Shown here: positions 1 through 5,409 of the stretch, in pieces
How positions within the stretch are numbered: position 1 is the first letter of the stretch
How the letters are laid out: each line of letters begins with the position of its first letter
Source of the DNA: Fimbriimonadaceae bacterium
Lineage (GTDB): Bacteria; Armatimonadota; Fimbriimonadia; Fimbriimonadales; Fimbriimonadaceae
Reading direction: 5' to 3'
DNA length: 5,753 nt
Assembly (NCBI GenBank): GCA_947447315.1
Contig: CANFJD010000184.1
Location: 1-5,753, forward strand
Notes under the pieces: model-generated
What the model was told of the DNA's origin: nothing
What the model saw: only the letters and a program-made list of their open reading frames with translations
Database searches by the model: none
Position numbers and translations under genes: made by a program

Positions 1-673
1 CCGAAGCGAAGGCTTTTTCTAATTCCGCCGCAACGACCATATGGCCTGCCCGATTGGGGTGGTTGTTCTGCGACATATACGGTTTCAGGTCAATGCCTTG
101 CGACTTCATATCGTAAAACTTCTGATAAGAATCCACCAGCTTCACCCCCAACTCCTTGGCGAGCTCGCGAACCTGAGCCGCGTGGATCGCCAGCGGCGTC
201 TTATTATCGAGAATGTCCTCGTTCAAATCTGGGGTCGGCGTCAGCAGAATTACCAATATTCCCGCCTCCTTTGCCGAAACCACCATCGACTTCCAAGCTG
301 ACCGAACCGCCGGAGCCCCCGGGCCGCGATCGTTGAGGGAGTAATCAATAGTGACCACGTCCGGCTTCAGGGAAAGCACATCGTCCTTAAATCGCTGCGC
401 CCCCTGCAACGCATTTTCGCCCCCAATTCCGGTGGTGATCACGTTGATGACGGCGTTGGGATACTTCTGATTGAGCGCCACGTGAAGCAGGTGCGGATAC
501 GCATTGAACGTCTCCACCTTGCCGTCAAAAAAGTAGCCGGTCGGCACGCTGTGCCCGTGGCAAACAATGCGAACCTCGTGGTTATTCGGCCATTTCTTTT
601 CCAGCTTGCCCCGAAGGTCTGCCCAAGATGTGGCTCCCAAAGCCCCCGCCGCCAAAATCGCAGAAGCGATCAT
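1..673 (-). CDS. Exported SGNH/GDSL-family hydrolase (probable carbohydrate esterase), 3' end beyond window
   Basis: Reading the minus strand from ATG at 673 gives 224 open codons that run off the left edge, so the C-terminus is missing. The start is well fixed: an in-frame TAG lies four codons upstream (685-683). Residues 1-18 (MIASAILAAGALGATSWA) look like a short signal peptide with no positive charge, so export is likely. SGNH blocks are visible: block I HGHSVPTGYF with the putative nucleophile Ser42, a glycine-rich block II TTGIGGEN at 80-87, block III YSLND with Asn114, and block V NNHPNRAGH with His205. Family knowledge: such enzymes cleave acyl or acetyl esters on sugars or lipids. 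Odd points are GHS instead of GDS and Gln202 where the usual catalytic Asp of DxxH sits, suggesting a Ser-His dyad. It is divergent from the GH30 gene, which fits a polysaccharide deacetylase role, but the substrate is an inference. Confidence 0.85.
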   Translation of the reverse strand, partial: MIASAILAAGALGATSWADLRGKLEKKWPNNHEVRIVCHGHSVPTGYFFDGKVETFNAYPHLLHVALNQKYPNAVINVITTGIGGENALQGAQRFKDDVLSLKPDVVTIDYSLNDRGPGAPAVRSAWKSMVVSAKEAGILVILLTPTPDLNEDILDNKTPLAIHAAQVRELAKELGVKLVDSYQKFYDMKSQGIDLKPYMSQNNHPNRAGHMVVAAELEKAFAS

Positions 674-839
674 AACCTTAGCCTACCCACGGGCGTAATA
701 GCACGAGAGCCTTGGCAGGCTTGGGGGGATTCGAATGGGAACGATTCCCGGCGAAAGTGAAGCGTATACACTGCTGCGACCGAGTGCCCACCAGAGGATT
801 TACTCGGATAATTTCGGTACAGTCCAGAATTGATGTAGA
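674..839. other. Divergent intergenic region between the SGNH hydrolase and GH30 genes
   Basis: These 166 bp must hold the start signals of both flanking genes. I see no good sigma-70 promoter on either strand. The best -10-like strings are TATACA at 765-770, inside the palindrome GTATAC, and GATAAT at 807-812 on the plus strand, both without a convincing -35. A small palindrome, GGGAA-CGA-TTCCC at 737-749, lies next to TTCGAA at 730-735 and could be a regulator site or chance. A minus-strand open frame across this region has no recognisable motif and is not called. Confidence 0.4.
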
Positions 840-2372
840 TTGTCTTCACGGTTTGCCAATGCAGATCGGATCGGATCACAAATGTTGCTGACCTCTCTCC
901 TTTTTGTCCTGGCTCCCGCTTCTGGCGATGCCGTTCCCGCGGGTCAGAGCCAACCGGTGACCGTAGACTTTAGCCGGCCTCTGCAGACGGTGGATGGATT
1001 TGGTTTTTCCACGGCCTGGAGCAATCTTCCCGTCGGCCCCGCCAATACCGAGGCGTTTTTCAGCGTGACCAAAGGGGCCGGATTCTCAATTCTACGTAAC
1101 CGTATCCCTTTTCGCGAGAACCCCACGCTCGACGATAAGTTTCTCGAGAAGCGAGACGGGGCGTATGTCTTCACGACCGTTCAAGACAAGCAGGGCAGCT
1201 ACAAAAAATTCAAGCTGGACTGGGACAACTGGGATCTCGCCGCAACGCGAAAACTGCTAGCCGAGGTCACCGCCAATCCTGATTTCCAACTCTCAAAAGT
1301 CTTCAGTAGCCCGTGGACACCGCCCAACAATCCGATTGACCGTTGGAAAAGTCCGACTCCGCCCGAAGAAAAGAGCAAGAATCGATTAACGGAGGCTTCG
1401 TACGCGACGAAACCAGAGGTCGGCGGTTACCTGGACCCCGCCCACTATCAGGACTATGCGGATCTACTCGCAGACTACGTGCTGGGGTTCAGGGCCAAGA
1501 TGGGTTTTCCGTTGTATTCGCTCTCGCTGCAAAACGAGCCGAGCTTCGATTGCGATTATGAGTCATGCGATTGGACCCCCAAGCAGTTTCACGATTTCTT
1601 GCTGGTCTTGAATAAGGAGTTCACGCGAAAGGGCGTTTGGAAACTGAATCCGAAGCTGAAGATCATGGCCGCCGAGGACAACAACTTCAAGGATTCCCAC
1701 TTGAGCGAGGTCTACGCCGATCCTGCAACTCGTAACCTAGTTCAGATTGCCGCCGGGCATCAGTATGAATACGGTCCGTGGAGCATGGGCGGCAACTTGG
1801 CCAACCTCTTTACCGAACGCGACAACTATCAGCCCAACCGGTTCGAGGCCTCCGCCGCGCTTCGGAAACAGGTTTGGATGACGGAATGGAATATGTCCGC
1901 CTTCAACGGTACCAGTGAGATGAACCGAGCGCTGGTGGTCGCCAAAGTGATGCACCAAGATTTCACCCAGTCGAATCTGAACGCTTTTGTTTTTTGGTGG
2001 AGTTCTTCGCTGATGCAAGACAGTCGGCCCGCTAAGCTGCTGTGGGCGATGGCGCAGTACAGCCGGTTCGTTCGGCCGGGTTGGAGAGTGGTGAGCACCC
2101 AGGGCCAGCCCGAGAAAGGGATCTATGTCACCACCTTTGCCGACCCATCCATGCGGAAGTTTGCCGCGGTGGTGGTGAATACGAACTCCGTCGCCACGAA
2201 ACTCGACCTCAATTTGCGGGGTGCTGGTTCGTTGCGGAACGTTAATGTTTTCCGCACAAGTGGATCCGAAAACGCCAAATTGGTAGGAGCCACTCCCGGG
2301 CCCGTCACCGGCCTTTCCGGGTCGGTCGTAGCTTCGAGCGTCACCACTTTTTACGGGGACATCCAGCGGTAG
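840..2372 (+). CDS. Secreted glycoside hydrolase family 30 (GH30) enzyme
   Basis: A 510-residue retaining beta-glycosidase of clan GH-A, (beta/alpha)8 barrel plus C-terminal beta-sandwich. The N-terminal barrel motif QTVDGFGFSTAW is at 49-60, the acid/base Glu233 is in LSLQNEP (228-234), and the nucleophile Glu349 is in VWMTEWNMS (345-353). FVFWW at 383-387 and AQYSRFVRPGW at 405-415 end the barrel, and residues about 420-510 form the beta-sandwich. NEP followed by DYESCDWTP (239-247) is characteristic of the glucuronoxylanase/xylosidase-like side of GH30. A hydrophobic segment (15-27) with small residues after it is the probable signal peptide. The first in-frame start is TTG at 840, just after a TGA at 831-833; ATG at 882 is an equally plausible start giving 496 residues, and neither has a strong Shine-Dalgarno. 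A loop at about 162-197 is long and charged. The substrate is probably xylan or a related beta-glycan, but the aldouronate-binding loop of typical glucuronoxylanases is not recognisable. Confidence 0.9.
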   Translation: MSSRFANADRIGSQMLLTSLLFVLAPASGDAVPAGQSQPVTVDFSRPLQTVDGFGFSTAWSNLPVGPANTEAFFSVTKGAGFSILRNRIPFRENPTLDDKFLEKRDGAYVFTTVQDKQGSYKKFKLDWDNWDLAATRKLLAEVTANPDFQLSKVFSSPWTPPNNPIDRWKSPTPPEEKSKNRLTEASYATKPEVGGYLDPAHYQDYADLLADYVLGFRAKMGFPLYSLSLQNEPSFDCDYESCDWTPKQFHDFLLVLNKEFTRKGVWKLNPKLKIMAAEDNNFKDSHLSEVYADPATRNLVQIAAGHQYEYGPWSMGGNLANLFTERDNYQPNRFEASAALRKQVWMTEWNMSAFNGTSEMNRALVVAKVMHQDFTQSNLNAFVFWWSSSLMQDSRPAKLLWAMAQYSRFVRPGWRVVSTQGQPEKGIYVTTFADPSMRKFAAVVVNTNSVATKLDLNLRGAGSLRNVNVFRTSGSENAKLVGATPGPVTGLSGSVVASSVTTFYGDIQR

Positions 2373-2416
2373 TCGTACCGGGCTCGCGCGTGCCCGGATT
2401 CCTTACGACCCGCTGG
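2363..2416 (+). terminator. Long bulged stem-loop spanning the GH30 stop codon
   Basis: Three consecutive inverted segments nest exactly: CCAGCGG (2363-2369) with CCGCTGG (2410-2416), GTCGTA (2372-2377) with TACGAC (2404-2409), and CCGGGC (2378-2383) with GCCCGG (2392-2397). This gives 19 base pairs with an 8-nt loop, a 2-nt bulge on the 5' arm and a 6-nt bulge on the 3' arm. The stem begins in the last codons of the GH30 gene and its 5' bulge contains part of the TAG. No T-tract follows, so it is not a textbook intrinsic terminator. It may still block read-through into the arsR-type operon or protect the mRNA 3' end. Confidence 0.55.
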
Positions 2417-2452
2417 TGCCCTCCTCCTGTATCCAATTCATTGGGTTACGGT

Positions 2453-2481
2453 CGGTAGATCATCCTAGGCTCAACCTACCG
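2453..2481. repeat. Short inverted repeat upstream of the arsR-type promoter
   Basis: CGGTAG at 2453-2458 is the reverse complement of CTACCG at 2476-2481, with 17 nt between that include the palindrome CCTAGG. It sits directly upstream of the -35 box. It could be an additional regulator site or a weak hairpin; a six-base arm alone is weak evidence. Confidence 0.25.
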
Positions 2482-2482
2482 C

Positions 2483-2513
2483 TTGACAAATAAATACCTT
2501 TTGGTTATATAAT
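2483..2513 (+). promoter_or_regulatory. Sigma-70-like promoter of the arsR-SRPBCC operon
   Basis: A perfect TTGACA (-35) lies at 2483-2488 and a perfect TATAAT (-10) at 2508-2513. The spacer is 19 bp, longer than the optimal 17, as in promoters tuned by a repressor or activator; TATATA at 2506-2511 would give 17 bp. The region is AT-rich compared with its surroundings. Transcription should start near 2519-2521, only 6-8 nt before the ATG at 2527, leaving no room for a ribosome binding site. Confidence 0.7.
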
Positions 2514-2521
2514 CAAACGGT
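2496..2521. promoter_or_regulatory. Probable autoregulatory operator for the ArsR-family repressor
   Basis: A 26-bp imperfect palindrome has 11 of 13 positions matched per half. Its core is TTGGTTATATAATCAA (2501-2516), flanked by ACC at 2496-2498 and GGT at 2519-2521. It covers the -10 box and reaches the predicted transcription start. Family knowledge: ArsR/SmtB dimers bind AT-rich palindromes of this kind over their own promoters. A repressor bound here would occlude RNA polymerase. Which protein binds is inferred from its adjacency to the repressor gene. Confidence 0.6.
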
Positions 2522-2526
2522 TATCT

Positions 2527-2859
2527 ATGACGCCCGACAAACTCAGTCTCGTGTTCTCTGCTCTTGCCGATCCCACTCGGCGGGCGATCCTAGCCGCGCT
2601 CGCCCTTGGGCCCATGCCGGTGGGAGAGATCGCGAAACCGTTTGACATCTCCGAACCCGCCGTCATCAAACACCTCAAAGTGCTTGAAAAAGCAGGCCTC
2701 GTGGAAGCCGACCGGAAGGGACAAATGCGACCGCGCCGCCTCAATGCTCAACCGCTGGCCGAGGCCAGCAGCTTTGTCGAGCAATATCGCCAATTTTGGG
2801 AAGCCAGCTTTGATCGGCTGGATGCCTACCTCCAAGAACTCCAAGCGACCGAACAATGA
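2527..2859 (+). CDS. ArsR/SmtB-family winged-helix transcriptional repressor
   Basis: A 110-residue protein of typical length for single-domain ArsR regulators. Residues 5-28 include the FSALADPTRRAILAAL signature. The helix-turn-helix is at about 31-59, with recognition helix ISEPAVIKHLKVLEKAGLV (41-59), followed by the basic wing RKGQMRPRRL (63-72) and a C-terminal dimerisation helix (about 76-106). The protein has no cysteine, so it lacks the CxC metal-thiolate site of ArsR, SmtB and CadC; it more likely senses a small molecule or acts constitutively. ArsR regulators of this type are often found just before AHSA1/SRPBCC genes, as here. It probably represses its own operon through the palindrome over its -10 box. 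No Shine-Dalgarno precedes the ATG, consistent with a near-leaderless mRNA. Its TGA overlaps the next ATG by 4 nt (ATGA). Confidence 0.9.
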   Translation: MTPDKLSLVFSALADPTRRAILAALALGPMPVGEIAKPFDISEPAVIKHLKVLEKAGLVEADRKGQMRPRRLNAQPLAEASSFVEQYRQFWEASFDRLDAYLQELQATEQ

Positions 2860-3356
2860 ACTACGAACCCTTCGTCCTGGAAAGGACGTTCAAAGCTCCC
2901 CTTGCCCTCGTGTGGGCCACCTTTAGCCAGGCCGATCACCTCGGTCAATGGATGTCTCCCCAGGGCATGACGCCCGGACGAAATGTAATGGACTTCCGCC
3001 CTGGCGGCATTTTTCACTACGAAATCGTCCCGCCGGGCCAGTCCGGATTCTGGGGAAGATGGCTGTTCCGCGACATCGTCGATCAAGAAGCAATCATCGT
3101 CCATGTCTCGTTTTCCGATGAAGGCGCCGGGATCGTAAGGCACCCGATGGCCCCCGATTGGCCGCTGGAAATGCTCTCCAAAACCCGCTTCACCGAAGTC
3201 GATGGAGGCACCCAAATTAGGCTAGAAATCTCCGCCGTCGGATCCGATCCGGCTCAGCTCAAAACCTTCGACGCGGGCCGAGAAAGCATGACCCAGGGCT
3301 GGGGCGGAACGCTGGATCAGCTGGAATCCCATCTCGCAAAGGTGCAAAATGCCTGA
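2856..3356 (+). CDS. SRPBCC-domain protein, AHSA1-like (first of three)
   Basis: A 166-residue single-domain START/Bet v1-like protein of the AHSA1 type, presumably cytoplasmic. Its motifs are ERTFKAPLALVWATFSQADH (9-28), the WMSP segment (32-35), RPGGIFHYEI (48-57), and the C-terminal helix signature SMTQGWGGTLDQLESHLA (144-161), which matches the GMxxGWxxxLxxLxxxL pattern of this family. The fold forms a hydrophobic cavity that binds an unidentified ligand; a few members help chaperones or have enzymatic roles, but no function can be assigned here. The start overlaps the repressor stop by 4 nt and has no Shine-Dalgarno, which points to translation by termination-reinitiation. Its own stop lies inside the start of the following gene, an 8-nt overlap. 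It differs clearly in sequence from the next two SRPBCC genes. Confidence 0.88.
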   Translation: MNYEPFVLERTFKAPLALVWATFSQADHLGQWMSPQGMTPGRNVMDFRPGGIFHYEIVPPGQSGFWGRWLFRDIVDQEAIIVHVSFSDEGAGIVRHPMAPDWPLEMLSKTRFTEVDGGTQIRLEISAVGSDPAQLKTFDAGRESMTQGWGGTLDQLESHLAKVQNA

Positions 3357-3837
3357 GTTCCAGGTTCAAGTGGATCTGCGCGGAGATACTGAACTGGTTC
3401 TCACCCGCCAGTTTAGATCGCCGCAAGCACTGGTCTTCAAGTGCTTCACCGACGCCGCCATCCTGCCCAAATGGCTCTGCCCCTCTTGGGCAACTTCCGT
3501 CTATTGCGTGGTTGACACCGAAATCGGTGGCGTTTGGAGACATAAGATCGAAATGGGCGAGCACGGTACGTTCGATTCGTACGGCCAAACCCTCGAGTTC
3601 GAAGCCCGCAATCGCTATGTGCGTTCCGACGTGATCAACGTCCCCGTCACCCGCGAGGCCATCAGCACAGAAACCGCAACGTTCACCGAAGCCGACGGCG
3701 TCACCACCGTAGAGATTGTCATTCGCCACCTATCCAAAGAGCTGAGAGACGGGAATGCAGAGTCCGGCGTTGCCGAAGGCACCTGTTCCGCTTACGATCA
3801 TTTAGAAGGCCTGATGGCGGAGATGCATCGTGCCTGA
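3349..3837 (+). CDS. SRPBCC-domain protein (second of three, tandem paralogue A)
   Basis: A 162-residue protein with the AHSA1/SRPBCC pattern: TRQFRSPQALVFKCFTD (19-35), KWL (41-43), EIGGVWRHKIEMG (58-70), ETATFTEADG (108-117) and the last helix YDHLEGLMAEM (149-159). The upstream AGGTG at 3340-3344, 4 nt from the ATG, is a credible ribosome binding site. The start overlaps the previous gene by 8 nt (ATGCCTGA), and its own TGA overlaps the next start by 8 nt. It is about 63% identical, without gaps, to the following gene, so the two arose by duplication. Differences cluster at residues 44-52 (CPSWATSVY here), just before a conserved Cys53. Ligand and function are unknown; an intracellular binding protein within the ArsR operon is the best description. 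Confidence 0.87.
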   Translation: MPEFQVQVDLRGDTELVLTRQFRSPQALVFKCFTDAAILPKWLCPSWATSVYCVVDTEIGGVWRHKIEMGEHGTFDSYGQTLEFEARNRYVRSDVINVPVTREAISTETATFTEADGVTTVEIVIRHLSKELRDGNAESGVAEGTCSAYDHLEGLMAEMHRA

Positions 3838-4315
3838 ATTCAAACTTCAGCTCGAACTGAGAGGTGATACTGAAATTGTCCTGCATCGGCAGTTTCGGGC
3901 TCCCCAAGCCACGGTTTTTACCTGCTTCACCGACCCCAATATCCTGTCCAAATGGCTGGGTTGTGGCATGGGCAAAACAATTCTGTGCGTGGCCGACTAC
4001 GAAATCGGCGGCGTCTGGCGACACCAAATGGATATGGGAGATTACGGCCTGTTCGATTCATTCGGTCAAACCTTGGAGTTCGAAGTTCCCAACCGCCTGG
4101 TCCGCAGCTATATCTACAACGTTCCCGTGATCCGCGAAGCCGTCAGTACCGAAACGGCCACATTCTCCGAATCCGACGGCATCACCAGTGTCGAAATCGT
4201 CATCCGGCACCTTACCAAAGAAAACCGAGATGGCCACGCCGCCTCCGGCATCGAATACGGTGCCGGAAAATCATACGACGCGCTGGAGGAACTCCTCGCG
4301 TCGCAGATAGCTTGA
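3830..4315 (+). CDS. SRPBCC-domain protein (third of three, tandem paralogue B, GTG start)
   Basis: A 161-residue protein starting at GTG 3830, supported by GCGGAG at 3817-3822 (7-nt spacing) and by the MPEF N-terminus shared with the preceding paralogue. Conserved segments are HRQFRAPQATVFTCFTD (19-35), EIGGVWRHQMDMG (58-70), EFEVPNRLVRS (83-93), ETATFSESDG (108-117), EIVIRHLTKE (122-131) and YDALEELLA (149-157). About 101 of 161 positions match paralogue A. Residues 44-52 differ completely (GCGMGKTIL), which suggests a changed pocket or entrance. It is the last gene of the overlapping run; 85 nt follow before the aldo/keto reductase. Its specific role is unknown. Two pocket-altered copies under one repressor could indicate ligand diversification, which is an inference. 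Confidence 0.87.
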   Translation: MPEFKLQLELRGDTEIVLHRQFRAPQATVFTCFTDPNILSKWLGCGMGKTILCVADYEIGGVWRHQMDMGDYGLFDSFGQTLEFEVPNRLVRSYIYNVPVIREAVSTETATFSESDGITSVEIVIRHLTKENRDGHAASGIEYGAGKSYDALEELLASQIA

Positions 4316-4400
4316 AGATTCTGGGCAGACCAACCCTCGGTTCGCCCTCCCATTCAAGTCTTGGGCCCCTGGCAATCCAGTTAGGGCATACTCAGCCAAT
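4316..4400 (+). other. Short gap between the SRPBCC operon and the aldo/keto reductase
   Basis: Eighty-five bases without a gene. I see no convincing promoter, operator or T-tract terminator. A GGGCCCC run lies at about 4363-4369. AGGG at about 4383-4386 is too far from the ATG at 4401 to be a good ribosome binding site. The reductase may be read by continuation of the operon transcript or from a promoter I cannot recognise. Confidence 0.4.
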
Positions 4401-5375
4401 ATGGCGATGGAATATCGACGATTAGGCCGAGCTGGCGTTAAGGTCAGCGTACTTTCTTTGGGCTCCTGGGTGACGTTTGGCAACCAGGTGGATGAGGAAA
4501 GCGCCGCCTCCCTCTTGAAAATCGCGTACGACGCTGGTGTCAATTTTTTTGACAATGCTGAGGCGTATGCCGCCGGTCAGTCGGAATCCCTCATGGGCGC
4601 TGCCATCAAACGGCTTGGCCTTCGTCGCTCAAGCTACTTAGTCTCCACCAAATTCCACTGGGGCCTTAACCCCGGCGTAAACGAACGTGGAACCCTGAAC
4701 CGCAAGTACCTCCTTCAGGCGATCGACGGCTCGCTGGAGCGATTCCAGCTCGACTATGTCGACCTCATCTACTGCCACCGACCAGACCGCGAGACTCCCA
4801 TCGAAGAAACCGTCTGGGCCATGCACGACATCATTCAGCGTGGTAAGGCTCTCTACTGGGGCACCTCGGAGTGGTCAGCCGATGAAATCCGGGCCGCCTA
4901 CGAAATTGCCGAACGTCATCACCTCCACAAGCCCGCCATGGAACAGCCCGAGTACAACCTCATCCATCGCGACCGGGTCGAAAAGGAATACGCCCGCTTG
5001 TACGAGGATCACGGCCTCGGTCTCACCATCTGGAGCCCCCTCGCCTCCGGCCTCTTGACCGGTAAGTACCGTGACGGCATTCCCGCCGATTCTCGTGCCG
5101 CTCTCCCGGGCTACGAATGGCTGAAAAACGGCACGATCACCGCGGAAAATATTGCCCGCGTGGAGCGCATTCGCCCCATCGCCGACGAACTGGGGACGAC
5201 CCTCTCCAAACTCAGCGTCGCCTGGTGCCTCAAAAATCCGCACGTGAGCACCGTCATCCTCGGGGCCAGCCGTGCTGCTCAGCTCGAAGAAAATCTCTCC
5301 GCGCTCGAGGTCCTACCCAAGCTCACCGAGGAAGTACTCAACAGAATCTACGACGCCCTCAAGCCGCAGTCGTAA
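4401..5375 (+). CDS. Aldo/keto reductase, AKR6 / Kv-beta-like
   Basis: A 324-residue cytosolic NAD(P)H-dependent oxidoreductase with a TIM-barrel fold, full length for the family. The N-terminus MEYRRLGRAGVKVSVLSLG and SWVTFG (22-27) are typical of the Kv-channel beta-subunit-like group, AKR6 and its bacterial relatives. The catalytic tetrad is complete: Asp51 and Tyr56 (FFDNAEAYA), Lys84 (STKF) and His126 (CHRPD). Cofactor-binding segments are QPEYNL (182-187), WSPLASGLLTGKY (211-223) and VILGASRAAQLEEN (285-298). It probably reduces aldehydes or ketones with NADPH; bacterial relatives are often tied to detoxification of reactive carbonyls. No potassium channel gene is present here, so a channel role is unsupported. 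ATG at 4407 is an alternative start that would begin at MEYRRLG. It lies on the same strand as the SRPBCC cluster; co-transcription is possible but unproven. Confidence 0.92.
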   Translation: MAMEYRRLGRAGVKVSVLSLGSWVTFGNQVDEESAASLLKIAYDAGVNFFDNAEAYAAGQSESLMGAAIKRLGLRRSSYLVSTKFHWGLNPGVNERGTLNRKYLLQAIDGSLERFQLDYVDLIYCHRPDRETPIEETVWAMHDIIQRGKALYWGTSEWSADEIRAAYEIAERHHLHKPAMEQPEYNLIHRDRVEKEYARLYEDHGLGLTIWSPLASGLLTGKYRDGIPADSRAALPGYEWLKNGTITAENIARVERIRPIADELGTTLSKLSVAWCLKNPHVSTVILGASRAAQLEENLSALEVLPKLTEEVLNRIYDALKPQS

Positions 5376-5382
5376 GGCACCA

Positions 5383-5409
5383 TGATGGGCGCCTAGTTGG
5401 CGCCCATCA
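5383..5409. terminator. Perfect 11-bp hairpin between convergent genes (possible bidirectional terminator)
   Basis: TGATGGGCGCC (5383-5393) pairs perfectly with GGCGCCCATCA (5399-5409) around the 5-nt loop TAGTT. It lies 8 nt after the reductase stop and covers the last codons and stop of the minus-strand phosphotransferase gene. It can form in both transcripts. No T-tract follows on either strand, so it may work as a non-canonical terminator or a 3'-end stabiliser. Confidence 0.6.

Larger units (their letters stand above)
3349..4315 (+). repeat. Tandem gene duplication (two SRPBCC copies, repeat period 481 bp)
   Basis: The start-to-start distance is 481 bp, which is not a multiple of three, so the copies sit in different frames. 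Each copy begins with RTGCCTGA followed by RTTC, and this same string ends the gene before it. The 8-nt overlap at 3349-3356 is therefore repeated at 3830-3837. Conservation is about 63% at protein level, indicating an old duplication under selection rather than a recent amplification. Confidence 0.8.

Noticed and set aside
720..755. tRNA-like T-loop string GATTCGAAT
   Set aside because: No acceptor stem, anticodon arm or CCA end can be placed around it on either strand.
41..760. Plus-strand open frames at 41-301 and 482-760
   Set aside because: The first lies opposite the SGNH hydrolase and the second starts opposite it and ends in the divergent gap. The hydrolase has clear family motifs; these frames have low-complexity, Arg/His-rich translations without motifs.
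670..879. Minus-strand open frame of 69 codons across the divergent intergenic region
   Set aside because: No recognisable motif. It overlaps the start regions of both flanking genes and has no ribosome binding site I could support.
868..881. Short direct repeats GATCG-GATCG-GATCA before ATG 882
   Set aside because: Only 5-bp units; may include a weak GGA-type ribosome binding signal but is too short to call a repeat.
3259..4027. Minus-strand open frames at 3259-3729 and 3719-4027 that resemble each other
   Set aside because: Their similarity is the mirror image of the tandem SRPBCC duplication on the plus strand; they are not separate genes.
4316..4400. Promoter for the aldo/keto reductase (TTGGGC with CATACT)
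   Set aside because: Both boxes are poor matches and the spacing is not convincing.
3952..4425. Plus-strand open frame of 157 codons overlapping the third SRPBCC gene and the reductase start
   Set aside because: Its translation is Arg/Pro-rich with no motifs, and it competes with two well-supported genes.
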